A DNA stretch of 64,000 nucleotides from Suilimivivens sp009774465 (GTDB lineage: Bacteria > Bacillota > Clostridia > Lachnospirales > Lachnospiraceae). Shown here piece after piece: positions 42,137-52,600 of this stretch. How positions within the stretch are numbered: the stretch's first letter is position 1; each line of letters starts with the position of its first letter. The notes beneath the pieces were generated by a model. That model had not been told where the DNA came from, ran no database searches, and saw nothing but the letters and a program-made list of their open reading frames with translations. The position numbers were made by a program, and so were the translations under genes. The stretch spans positions 62,001 to 126,000 of the forward strand of contig CANDAE010000004.1 in the NCBI GenBank assembly GCA_947382645.1. The letters are read 5' to 3'.

Positions 42137-43450
42137 ATGGCAAATAAAGAAAATACAGATTATGTCCATGAAACATATCTAAATATGAATAGAGAAGAAA
42201 TGCAGGAGGGGCTTAAGGAGGACAGATTCTATAATTACTTTTACAATCTGTTGGAGACAGGCAGCAATTACTGCAAATTTTCTAACGCCAGACTGGTAAA
42301 AAGCATTGATGAAGAATGGGTGGCTGCAATTGAAGAGGCACTGCCTTCCCTCCACTATGTAATTGTCAATCCCAGGAAGTTTATTGAGGAAGACCGGGAA
42401 GTAGTCAATGTGGCAATGGCACGGAATATTACCACAGAATCGATCAGGCATCTTTTGCAGCACAGTAATCTGATTGATGAGTATAAGGAGGATGGTACGG
42501 TTATTCCCAACCGTATTTTGAATGTATACAAGGAAGAAAGTATCAATATCTACGAAAATCGATTTGTCTGCACATTGATAGCAGAACTCCAGTATTTTGT
42601 AAACAAACGGTTTAACATGATTTTTGAGGCAAGTAAAGATGAAGTAGGTACTTTTTTTGAAATGCAGTCGCGTGTGGATAATTATACGGAGGTAATCGAT
42701 TATAAGCTTTCTGTAAATATTAAGGAAAAGCAGACAGACGTAAACAATGAAACGGAAAATGCCAATATTTTTAACAGAATCATAAAAATACATCAGCAGA
42801 TCAATATGCTGGCGGCAACAGAGTTTATCGGAATGATGCGCCGCTATCCGGCGGTATCTCATCCAATTGTAAAAACCAATGCCATCGGTAAAAACAAGGA
42901 TTATAAAGCATGTCATAAGCTGTGGAATTTTATTCATTCTTACAGCAGAGTGGGATATAAGGTAAATATTGTAAAGCAGGATCCCATTATTTCCAGACAG
43001 TTTGAAAGGGATATTTACAATACGGTAATCCGTGATTATGCAATCCTTCACAATAACATGGAATTTCACAATGAAATCAACGTGGATCGTCCCCTAAAGG
43101 AAAAGAAAATGGACGTAAAGCAAATCAGGCAGCTTCTGGATGAAATTGTGAGAAATACGGAGCTCAGCGATGCAAACTTAAGAAAACTTCTGGTGAAAGA
43201 ACTGACAGATATTCAAACCAGAAGAAAGGCGGAACTGGCGGAGCAGGAGCGGATTAACAGACAAAAGAAACGGGAAATACAAAGAAATCAGCTAAAGTCT
43301 TCCGAAGAAGGAGCATCATCAGCGTCTAAAACTGACAGGACAGAAGGCAGGGCAAAAGAAGGCAGTAAAGGCATAAGCGAGAGGGCAAGGCTGATGCGGC
43401 AGAAACGGCGGGATAAGCTGGCAGAGAAAAAAGCAAAGAAGAAGAAATAA
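42137..43450 (+). CDS. DUF2357-like partner of the AAA+ ATPase
   Basis: A 437-residue cytoplasmic protein with no signal peptide. The centre (about 140-175, NIYENRFVCTLIAELQYFVNKRF) resembles DUF2357 proteins, which accompany McrB-like ATPases as McrC-type partners. The PD-(D/E)XK nuclease usually found C-terminally in that family is not recognisable. Instead residues about 365-437 are a Lys/Arg/Glu-rich coiled coil ending KKAKKKK. ATG 42137 follows TTGGAGAAGG; TTG 42125 is an alternative start. The stop overlaps the signal peptidase ATG by one base. The loss of a nuclease and linkage to secretion suggest a repurposed partner protein. The domain call is moderate. Confidence 0.65.
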   Translation: MANKENTDYVHETYLNMNREEMQEGLKEDRFYNYFYNLLETGSNYCKFSNARLVKSIDEEWVAAIEEALPSLHYVIVNPRKFIEEDREVVNVAMARNITTESIRHLLQHSNLIDEYKEDGTVIPNRILNVYKEESINIYENRFVCTLIAELQYFVNKRFNMIFEASKDEVGTFFEMQSRVDNYTEVIDYKLSVNIKEKQTDVNNETENANIFNRIIKIHQQINMLAATEFIGMMRRYPAVSHPIVKTNAIGKNKDYKACHKLWNFIHSYSRVGYKVNIVKQDPIISRQFERDIYNTVIRDYAILHNNMEFHNEINVDRPLKEKKMDVKQIRQLLDEIVRNTELSDANLRKLLVKELTDIQTRRKAELAEQERINRQKKREIQRNQLKSSEEGASSASKTDRTEGRAKEGSKGISERARLMRQKRRDKLAEKKAKKKK

Positions 43451-43989
43451 TGAAGAGGGTATTATCATTTGCAGGGAATATCATATTTGTGGCTGTGGTG
43501 CTGTATTTGTGCTATTTCATTATTCAGGCGGCCCAAAACCAGTCGCCGGATATATTTGGATACAGAATGCTTCGGGTGATGTCGGACAGTATGGAGCCGG
43601 TTTTCGGAAGCGGAGACTGCATTATTGTAAAAGAGACGCCTTTTGATGAAATTGCGGTGGGTGATATTATTACTTTTTCTTCCGCCGATCCTGCTCTTTT
43701 GGGAAGCTTTAATACCCACAGAATTGTGGATATTGTAGAGGACAGAACCACAAAGGAAACACTTTTTTACACAAAAGGGGATAACAATGACTGGACAGAC
43801 GACTATACCACCTGTTATGAGGACATTGTAGGGAAATATATATATAAACTTCCCTTTGGAAAGAAATTTTCTTCTTTCCTTGAAAAACTGTCCAACCGGG
43901 AGTTTTATTTTGTGATTGTGATTATACCGGTTCTTCTTTGTTTTCTGTCCTGTGTATTACAATTGGCGAGGGATATCAGGAAAAAATAA
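43450..43989 (+). CDS. sipW: Signal peptidase I, ER-type (SipW-like)
   Basis: A 179-residue membrane signal peptidase of family S26. The catalytic serine is S47 in RVMSDSMEP. The position that is lysine in ordinary bacterial SPases is histidine (H90 in NTHRIV), placing it in the ER/SipW group; the later acidic motif is YTKGDNNDWTDD. There are two transmembrane segments, N-terminal (about 8-27) and C-terminal (about 150-173). In Bacillus, SipW processes TasA and TapA. Here the gene is embedded among five TasA-like or related genes, whose signal motifs it would be expected to cut. The ATG overlaps the previous stop, so translation is coupled. Confidence 0.93.
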   Translation: MKRVLSFAGNIIFVAVVLYLCYFIIQAAQNQSPDIFGYRMLRVMSDSMEPVFGSGDCIIVKETPFDEIAVGDIITFSSADPALLGSFNTHRIVDIVEDRTTKETLFYTKGDNNDWTDDYTTCYEDIVGKYIYKLPFGKKFSSFLEKLSNREFYFVIVIIPVLLCFLSCVLQLARDIRKK

Positions 43990-43990
43990 A

Positions 43991-44770
43991 ATGAAAAAAA
44001 TCAGACAATTTTTTCAGGAAAAAATCATATTAAGTTTTGTCATGTGTGTTCTTCTTGCAGTGGTATTAGTGTCGGCAACTTATGGCTGGTATGCAGTGAA
44101 TAATTCTTCAAAAGCTTACGGAATTGATCTTAAAACAGGAGGAACCGGAGGGATTAAAGTGGCAATTGAGCCTGATGGCGAGGACATTATGACTGCCGGT
44201 TATCTTCCTAAAGTTACGGTGGATGATAAGGAATATGCCATTGTGCCCATTCAACTGAATAATTTTGAAAATATACAGGAACAGATGATTGCACCGGGGG
44301 CGTATAACCCCATGACTTTTTATATTACATCTTTGTCAGAAAGCATTAAGTCTTACTCTATTAAAGTGCAGTTGGAATATAAACCTTCAACAGGTATTTC
44401 TCCGGCCCAGAAGCAGAAAATAGAGGAAATTATAAAAGATCACATTACTGTTTATCAGGAAATGTACACGGAAAACGGAATCGTAAAATTCAGATCTCCC
44501 CTTACTTATTATGACAATGTTTCAGATGATGTGGAGGAGGCAAAAGGGGCTCTTAAATTTAACAGGGAAATTCCGGCAACGATTTACTGGGTATGGAATT
44601 ATGAGGTTACAGATGTGCCAAATTATACAGCCATTCCAAGATTTGCCGGACTTGATGAGCGAAGCGCCATTCGTAAATATGATGAGGAAGACACTGCTTT
44701 AGGCAACTATATTGACGGAATTTATTTTAATGTATCCATAGAGGGCAGTCCGGAAGGAGTGGGTGACTAA
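43991..44770 (+). CDS. TasA-like exported protein with ATYGWY signal motif
   Basis: A 259-residue protein. The signal segment is about residues 10-35, ending VSATYGWYAVNN. The mature part begins with a GIDLKTGGTGGIKVAIEP segment related in position and style to LSLTAGGAADLLI in the second cluster gene. It contains AYNPMTFYITSLSESIKSYSIKVQLEY, close to the TasA/camelysin core, and ends in a beta strand NVSIEGSPEG. ATG 43991 lies one base after the signal peptidase stop; an upstream reading from 43952 overlaps sipW and is not favoured. It is a predicted SipW substrate and possible structural subunit. Confidence 0.8.
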   Translation: MKKIRQFFQEKIILSFVMCVLLAVVLVSATYGWYAVNNSSKAYGIDLKTGGTGGIKVAIEPDGEDIMTAGYLPKVTVDDKEYAIVPIQLNNFENIQEQMIAPGAYNPMTFYITSLSESIKSYSIKVQLEYKPSTGISPAQKQKIEEIIKDHITVYQEMYTENGIVKFRSPLTYYDNVSDDVEEAKGALKFNREIPATIYWVWNYEVTDVPNYTAIPRFAGLDERSAIRKYDEEDTALGNYIDGIYFNVSIEGSPEGVGD

Positions 44771-44773
44771 CAA

Positions 44774-45544
44774 ATGAGCAGGAAGAAAAAATTAATTGTG
44801 TTATCAGTCTGTGCAATTCTTTTTCTGGCTCTTTCGGGAGGCACCTTTGCTTGGTATTTAAGAGAGGATGCAAAACGAGCGCAGACAGAAGGGGCTGCTG
44901 TAATGGCGCCTTATAATTTGTACTTAATGAACCCTAATGCAACGGATACCCTGGAGTTTGCAGTTGGTAATCTGCATCCGGGAGAAGTAAAGCAGACAGT
45001 AATCTGTGTATCAAATAAACGTCCTGATAATTATACAGGGGACGAAAGCGATATGACAGCGCAGGCCAGGGAATCGGAATTTGGATACGACCTGATGCTT
45101 GTACATACGGATAATCTGGCGGTGAACTATGCTGTTTATCCGTTAAAAAGAGAGGAAATGAATTCAGGAAGCGTTTTGCCGGATGGCGCCATTATCATGG
45201 AGGATGACACAAAAGGAAAATATTACTGGACGAAAGAAGGCATTGATCCGGTAACAGGCGAGGCCAGGGCTTTAGATGGAAAAGATATTTCAGATGATAT
45301 CAGACAGAGAGTGTTTGGGAGCCAGAACATCAGTGGAATAGTGAATGTGGGAACCTATTGGCTTTCTGATGATGAGAACCATCCAATGCAGCTGGCATAC
45401 AAAAACGGAAGCTATGAATTTGACTATTATCTTATTGAAGTAAAATGGGATAACATCAGCAATTTTGACGACTATAAAAAGGAAACTGATCTGGTGTATG
45501 TAGTGGTAAATGCCAAACAGCCAAGACCTGTGGAAAAGCCTTAG
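44774..45544 (+). CDS. TasA-like exported protein with GTFAWY signal motif
   Basis: A 256-residue protein. The N-terminal signal sequence (about 5-28, LIVLSVCAILFLALSGGTFAWYL) carries the same aromatic W-Y motif after the hydrophobic core as its neighbours. The mature part starts with NLYLMNPNATDTLEFAVGNLHPGEVKQ, a strand-rich region typical of this group, and ends in NISNFDDYKKETDLVYVVVNAKQP. No anchor or sorting signal is present. It follows the previous gene by 3 bp, with AAGGAGTG inside the upstream coding end as ribosome binding site. It is probably co-assembled with the other TasA-like proteins. Confidence 0.78.
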   Translation: MSRKKKLIVLSVCAILFLALSGGTFAWYLREDAKRAQTEGAAVMAPYNLYLMNPNATDTLEFAVGNLHPGEVKQTVICVSNKRPDNYTGDESDMTAQARESEFGYDLMLVHTDNLAVNYAVYPLKREEMNSGSVLPDGAIIMEDDTKGKYYWTKEGIDPVTGEARALDGKDISDDIRQRVFGSQNISGIVNVGTYWLSDDENHPMQLAYKNGSYEFDYYLIEVKWDNISNFDDYKKETDLVYVVVNAKQPRPVEKP

Positions 45545-45581
45545 CCGCCATAACAGGCAGGGCAGGAAGGGCAGATGACAG

Positions 45582-46646
45582 ATGCGGATGATAGACGGGG
45601 TGAAGCAAAAGTTTAAAAAACTTAATAAGAAATCAAGACTTTTGATTACCGCTATGGGAGTCCTGATTCTGGCAGGAACCTCTTTCAGCGTGTATGCCAA
45701 GTACTATAAGACCGGATATAATAAAGGAATGGCGATTGCTTCCGGTTTTTATTTCAGCAGTAATTATATGGCGCCTCATGAGGATATTAAAGGCCTTTCT
45801 ATGGAAGAAATTGCAGACGGATACAGAAATACCATTATTGCATCTGTGGACGACTGGCATGGGACAGATACCCATTTTGTTTCCGTAGAAGTAAGAAATT
45901 ATGATACTCAGCTACTTTATAACGATAAGGATTTGAACGTGGAATATCAGGTGAACTTTATGCTGCTTGATGAGCCGGCAGGGGCAAATTACAGCGTAAA
46001 GTATGGAAGCGATACGAAAGCCCTTTCGTTTAGCGCAGGAAAAGGAACTGTTGCCAGTTTTACAGGCACATTGCCGGGAGGCGGATTAAGTGCCAATGGG
46101 TATGAACTCACAGTTGCAAAGACAGGAAGCGCGGCATATGTGCCTTCAGATATATTGATGGTGGCTTATCCTACCGGCCCGGATTATCTGGTGGGAACCA
46201 GATGTATTGCAGGAATCATAAAATTTGATTATGTGGAAAAAGAGTTTAAAATCGAAGATCACGGATTTGAAATCAGAAAAACATGGGACAGCGCCAATTG
46301 GAAGCAGGATGTTGATAAGGAATCAGGTTTCATATATGAATTGATTACTTCCGGTAATTATACCGGTTCGGAAACTACTGCAACACGGAAAAAAATCCAG
46401 TTGAAGTGGGATGCTTCCATGTTTAAGATAAATGCAAATGATAAGTATTATCTGTCAGTTGCAGGCACACCAGATTATTATCAGGTAACTGAAAGCGGCA
46501 TCCTCTATCAGGTAATGGAAATAGAAGTGCTGCCTTATGCATCATTGGAATTTGTGTTTTTCCGAAATGAAGGTTTTGATGATAAGATAAAAGGGATGAC
46601 AAACTGTACGGAATTTGAAGAATCAGTACAGGTTAAGGTTTTGTAA
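45582..46646 (+). CDS. Exported beta-rich protein, fifth TasA-related subunit
   Basis: A 354-residue protein. A basic N-terminus is followed by a signal or anchor segment (about 22-38, LLITAMGVLILAGTSFSVYA) and then KYYKTGYNKGMAIASGFYFSSNYM. It lacks the ATYAW motif of its neighbours, so processing by SipW is less certain. The mature part is beta-rich (VSVEVRNYDTQLLYNDKDLN, VAYPTGPDYL, IAGIIKFDY). It ends NCTEFEESVQVKVL with no sorting signal. It is placed 37 bp after the fourth TasA-like gene and 39 bp before the giant protein gene. It is a likely structural or adaptor component of the surface assembly; its relation to TasA is by architecture rather than clear sequence. Confidence 0.7.
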   Translation: MRMIDGVKQKFKKLNKKSRLLITAMGVLILAGTSFSVYAKYYKTGYNKGMAIASGFYFSSNYMAPHEDIKGLSMEEIADGYRNTIIASVDDWHGTDTHFVSVEVRNYDTQLLYNDKDLNVEYQVNFMLLDEPAGANYSVKYGSDTKALSFSAGKGTVASFTGTLPGGGLSANGYELTVAKTGSAAYVPSDILMVAYPTGPDYLVGTRCIAGIIKFDYVEKEFKIEDHGFEIRKTWDSANWKQDVDKESGFIYELITSGNYTGSETTATRKKIQLKWDASMFKINANDKYYLSVAGTPDYYQVTESGILYQVMEIEVLPYASLEFVFFRNEGFDDKIKGMTNCTEFEESVQVKVL

Positions 46647-46685
46647 CAACGTTCGGTTATATCCAGGTAAACAGGTGATGACAAG

Positions 46686-49600
46686 ATGAAGAGAAGGATA
46701 AGGGTAAGGGTAAGGATAACACGTATAGCAGCATTTTTATTGGCAATGGTGCTTGTCTTGAATAACGAACAGGTAATGTATGCATGGGCGGAAGGCGTAA
46801 ATGCTGCTGGTCAGGCAGTGGATACGGACAGCACAGTTCCTTCTGCCGGCAGCAGTGATTTACAGGTATCGGATGGCGGCAGCCAGCCGGCATCTCCGGA
46901 AGAGGATGGAGATGACAGTGGAAATGATAAAGGAAATGGCAGCCAGACGCCGCCTTCGGGAGAGGGTGGAGATGGCAGTGGAAGTGATGGCGGTAATGGC
47001 AGTCAGACGCCGCCTCCGGGAGAGGATGGAGATGGCAGCGAAGGTGATAATAATGGAAGCCAGACCACGCCACCGGAAGGAAGTGGAGAAGAAGGAGACA
47101 ACAATCCGGGCAGCGGTGATAATACCGAAGAGTGTGAACATGAATGGGTGACCAATCCGGACACCCAGCTTACCACATGCAGCAAATGTGGAGCTGAGAA
47201 ATCAGATGGAAATGGGAGTGGAGAAGAAGGAGACAATAATCCGGATGGCGGTGATAATACCGAAGAGTGCGAACATGAATGGGTGACCGATCCGGACACC
47301 CAGCTTACCACATGCAGTAAATGTGGGAAAGAAATGACCGATGAAGATAAGGAAGAAAAGGGACCTGAACAGGATGAATGTATCCATGAATGGGTGACCG
47401 ATCCGGACACTCAGCTTATTACATGCAGCAAATGTGGAATAGAATGGTCGGAGGAGTTTGATAAACCGGAAGGGGAATGTGAACATGTATGGATCAGAGA
47501 ACCGGAGACTCTGCTGGTCATTTGCAGTATATGTGGGGAATACAATGAAGAATATGTGGAGGAAGATGCCTGCCCAGAGGGAGGCTTTCATATTTATGAC
47601 CTGAAAGAAGATGGCACAGGCTGGATCTGTGTTGTTTGTGGTGCGGAAAAGGAAAGTCTGGATGATTTGGATGTAACATTGGAAATGTACATTTATGCTA
47701 TGGAAAGTCAAATTGCTCCTTTGGTGGATGATCCTGATGACAGGGCTTATTCCAGGCTTCCTAAAACGCTGCCTGATTTAGCGGCATGGCCCTCAAAGGA
47801 ATTGATTGTTGCTTCCTTAGGGGATCTTCTGGTGGTGCAGGATTTAAGCAAAATGACTGACCTTGAGGGGTATACCATTCGAATTTCCAGAAGGACGGTT
47901 GCTTCCAGTAATGTGGGACAAAATACATGGGATCTGCAGGGAGCAGCAGATTTTGAGGGACTGGGAAATGTAGCCCATCCTTTTAAGGGAACCCTGGAGT
48001 CTGCTTATACCAATGGTTCTCTTGTCTACAGGCTGGATAAGCCTCTTTTTCAATATTTGTCCACAGACGCGGTAGTCAGGGAAATGAGTATTATCAGCAG
48101 ATTTACAGTAAATGAAGCAGCGCCCAAAGGGGCTCTGGCAGGCACATTGGTGAAAGGGGAAGAAGATAAATGTGAATTGGTTACATTAGTAAATGTGGTT
48201 ATTAATGGGGACATATCCAATACAGGCGGCGCTGCCGGACTGGTGTTTGGAAGAGTGGAGAATGCGTCAGCTTCTCCAATTCGGTTATCTTTTGATCACA
48301 CAGCGCTCAGACTGGGGCAGAATATATCAGGAGATACGTCAGGAACCGTTTCGGGGATTCATGCAGGGGGAATTGCCGGAGAAATTACCGGGGATGTGGT
48401 TTTAGAGATTAAAGATCCGGCCATAGTTGGAAATCTTACGGTAAAGTCTACGTCTGTGTGGAACAATGGCAGTGATGATGCTAATGAAAGTGGACAGCTT
48501 GGATGGAATAATACCAGCGCCGGCGGAATGTATACAGGCGCGATAGATGGTGGGACGGTTATCATTGAGGGAAACAGCGCAGCCTATGCAGTTAATGTAC
48601 AAAGGGCATCAGGCAATGGAGGCGCCAATGGCGGCTTTGTTGGTATGGCAGTTGGAACAGTGATTACGACCAATGGATCTGCCGATCTGCCGGTTACGAT
48701 TCAGGGGGCAGGAGTTGCAGGAAGAATTGCCGGAGGAATTATAGGATATTACGACCACAGCGGCGCAGGAGCAAGCCTGCAGTTGGACTATATCAATGTA
48801 GATGCGGCGGTGAATGCGGAAGGCGGCGGTAATTTCTTTGCCGGAGGAATTATAGGACGCTATTATCGAAACGAGGATGGTGCGGCGGACGGTGTATTTG
48901 ATACCATAAATCATGTGACTGTGAAGAAAAATGTTAATGGTACATATTTTGCAGGCGGTGTGGCCGGCATGATCCACGGTTCAAATTTAAAAATCGGCGG
49001 GGAGGATGCAGAGAGTATTCTTATTACCGGAAATGTTACCAATAATACTTCATGGGGGAACGAGAATAATGCCTGTGGTGCTGGAGGAATAGCAGGACTG
49101 GTAAGCGGCCAGTATATAGAAATACAAAATGCGGTAGTGAGAACAAATTTTCATCAGAATGCGCTTGCAACCGGAGGAATCGTAGGCACAGTGGGAAAGA
49201 TTAAGCCTGGGTTTAATGATAACGGAAGAAGTTCTATCCTGAAAATCAGGGATGTAACTGTAGCTTCTACTTTTGCAATCGGTGGTGAAAATTCTGACAG
49301 ATATAGAGGCGGCGTACTGGGGATGGTATTTCCGGGAAGCATGGTGGCTTTAGATGGAGCAATCAATATTGATATGGCTACTTCCAATCAGCCGATCAGG
49401 AGAGGAGGCAGAACCGGACATATTGCCGGTTATCAGAAGGAAGCCCTTATTTATTTTGAAACAGGAGCCGCATATACCCGGCCGGAAGGTAAAAACTGGG
49501 TGGATGATATTGGAAATTATGGCGGCGTATACCAAAATGGCACATGGGGAGAGAGTGATCCTCTGTTTTCCTATGCGGAAGGCAAGGTAAAAGGAAGTGT

Positions 49601-52600
49601 AGGAGGTTCGGGAAATTCCTGGGTAATCGACAGTGAGGCGGATTTTATCCGTCTTGCAATTATGCTCAATTCGCAGGGGAATTTTGCGGCGGACTGCTTT
49701 GGAAACGCAGGCAAAGCAGCATTGCTTGCCGGAGAATATTCCATAACGAAGAGCCTTAATTTGAAAAACAGCGGCGTTTACAGTTTAAACAGAAATGACA
49801 GCGTGGGATTTAATGAGCAGTTTACCGGAAAATTTACAGGAACTGGAAGCGGCGGAATTACTCTTGATTTGGGAGAACTTAAGACACGTCAAAGCTACAT
49901 AGCTCTGTTTCCCACTACCGGAAACGGTGCAGAATTTTCCGGCTTTAAGCTGGTGCGTTCTATAGACGGAGCAAGCCTGTATGCGGCAGGAATTACCTGT
50001 CGGTCATTAGGAGCGTTTACAGCGACGGATTTGGATTTAAGGGTTGGAATCAGAAGTTATTATTATGATGGGACGAATAAATTTGATGAGGCGGGCCGGG
50101 ATCTGCATGCAGGTGGGGTAATGCATTACTATGCCGCTCTGGCAGCCTATGCCGATTCACAGGGAGCTACTGTTTTTACAGCAAATCAAATTAAAATAGG
50201 CGGCAGCTTTAATGAAGCGGTAAATTACGACAGGATGCGTATGGGAAGCATGATAGCGGAATATGTGCAAAGCGGGGCAGCGCCTTCTAAAATTCTGGTG
50301 GAAGATTTTGAGCTGCTGGGGGATTACCGTCTGACTTCCTGGGGCGCTTTTGCCGGCGGCATGATTTGCTTATTAAATAATAATGCAAATAATTATGCGG
50401 ATCAGACAAAGATTTCCATGAGCAATCTTGTAATTCACAATGGCGCGGTTATGGAACATCAGCGCAATGACGGTGCTGCAATGGGAGGATGGCTTGGAAG
50501 AGTCTGGAAAAATGTAATACCGGATGAAGATAAATCCTGTTCCATTAACGGTCTTACCATAGGAGACGGAGGCACCAGTGCTGCCGGTCCCCAGTATGTC
50601 ACTAACGGTCTTTTTGGCGGGCTGATTGATACGGTAACAGGGCGGATTCAACTGAAAAATATAAATATCCAAAATGGTATTTTTAACAACCGAAGTTCCA
50701 GAGACAGGATAGGACTGTTATTCAGGGTAGGAAATAATGCACTCATTGAAATTGATGGTTACCGCATAGACGGACGTGGAATTGGAGAAGGTGCAGGAGC
50801 CAATAATGGCGGAAATGTCCAGGTAGTAAACTGCAATGGTAAAAATTTTGATGAAATTGTTGCCTATAACATAGGAAATTATACAGATGTAAATACAAAT
50901 AGCGTGAATGGGTACAAAAATGGCGGCATTGTAAATATTATTTATAATGGCTTTTCTGATGCTGCGTCAGCAAATCATCTGGTTTATCAAAACCGCCTGC
51001 TTGCATCCAATAATGACAGAACCAGATATTATTATAATCTGTTTGGCAATAGTTTTGAAAATGAAAGCAGTTATCTTTCAGAGGGCGGGCTGCTTACCGC
51101 TGCAGGGACAACGGTGACCAATGAAAGGCAGATGATGATCTGGCACTTATCCCAGTATATGAATGACTCTATCAGAAGATATCTGGCTCCTTATTATGCA
51201 GGCGGCAATATCAATGGACGCAGTCAGGATACGAGATTTGAAGGAAAAATTGATCTTGAAAAGGTAAGTTATTATCCCACATCTGTGCTGGGGGGAACCT
51301 ATACCTTTGACAAAGGTGCAGAAGTAATATTTTATGGTCAGGATATTACCAACAAGGCAACAGATACCATGACGCCTTCCAGCAGTCAGAAAGAGCATTA
51401 TATGATGCATTCCGGATTATTTATCAGTGAATCCGGAAATGTGACAGTTCAGGGAACAGGAAACGGAACAGGGACAGGCAGTTTTCTTACTTTAAAGGGA
51501 AGCGTGACAAATTTGGGAGCAAATTCCGGCGCACTTTTTTCGGGAACCATTCAGGGAACCAAGAAGGTTTATTTCCTGAAGCTTGATTCTTTAGCTGTAG
51601 CAGATTATGATCCGGTTAAGTATCCCGGAGACGATCATGAGGTAGGGCTTCTCATTGGAGTTGTGAACGACCGGGTAAATAATGTTGGAAATCATGGGAC
51701 AACTTTATTGGATCTGTCGTGGATAGAAACATCAGGTTATGACTATTTTACAGGAAAAGCGGCTTCTGCATTGATCGGACGAGTGGGAGATGCCCAGGCA
51801 ACAAAGGTCAGCGTAGAGTTTAAGAATATAAAGGTGGACAGCCTAAAGAATGGCATTTTCCAGTATGCCAGCCTGATTGATAAGAATTATTACAGAGAGG
51901 ATATGACAGAGAATACCAGCTCTGCTGATGCATTGCGCCGCCTTAGATATTTATATACGGAAGCAGCGTTTACAGGAGGGGATAAATTAAATGCAATTTT
52001 TCCCTTTGATAGTTCCAATCCCAATTACGGAAACAATTTATATGCAGCACTGGGTGCTTACGTTACTATAGGCTCAGAGCTGGTAGAAGGGAAAGGAATT
52101 GAATTTTGGGATGAAGCGTATGGGGCTAAGGAAAATGAGTCTTATGAACTGCCCTTTATGGGGGATTTTATCTGGAATGAAGAAAATGTGAAAGACGCCT
52201 ATCTTCCTTATGTACATACCACTCATGAAGGGAGTAAGGGAATTGAAGTAAATCCAAAGAATGTGTCAATCACCAAAGGGTGCGGCACTTATGAAGATCC
52301 ATATATTATAGACAATCCAAAGCAGTTGCTGGCACTGGCCCGTTATCTGCAGAATAAGAATGACTATAAATATCTTGGGGGATGGCAGATTAACGTATAT
52401 GAGTCGGGGCGGTCAGGCGGTTCTTTCTGTGATAAAACTCACACGGATATTGATAAACCGGATACTGATATACGAACATATCCTTATAATGGGGGAACTC
52501 TTCCGGCAGATTTCCCTACCCAGGAACAGTTAAGCCAGGCCTACTATATGATTGTGGAGGATATTGATTTATCTTCCATGTCGAATGCTACTGATAAGCA

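Noticed and set aside
42179..43069. Long 296-residue minus-strand reading frame inside the DUF2357-like gene
   Set aside because: Shadow of the plus-strand gene; rich in Ile, Cys and His from reverse codons, with no ribosome binding site.
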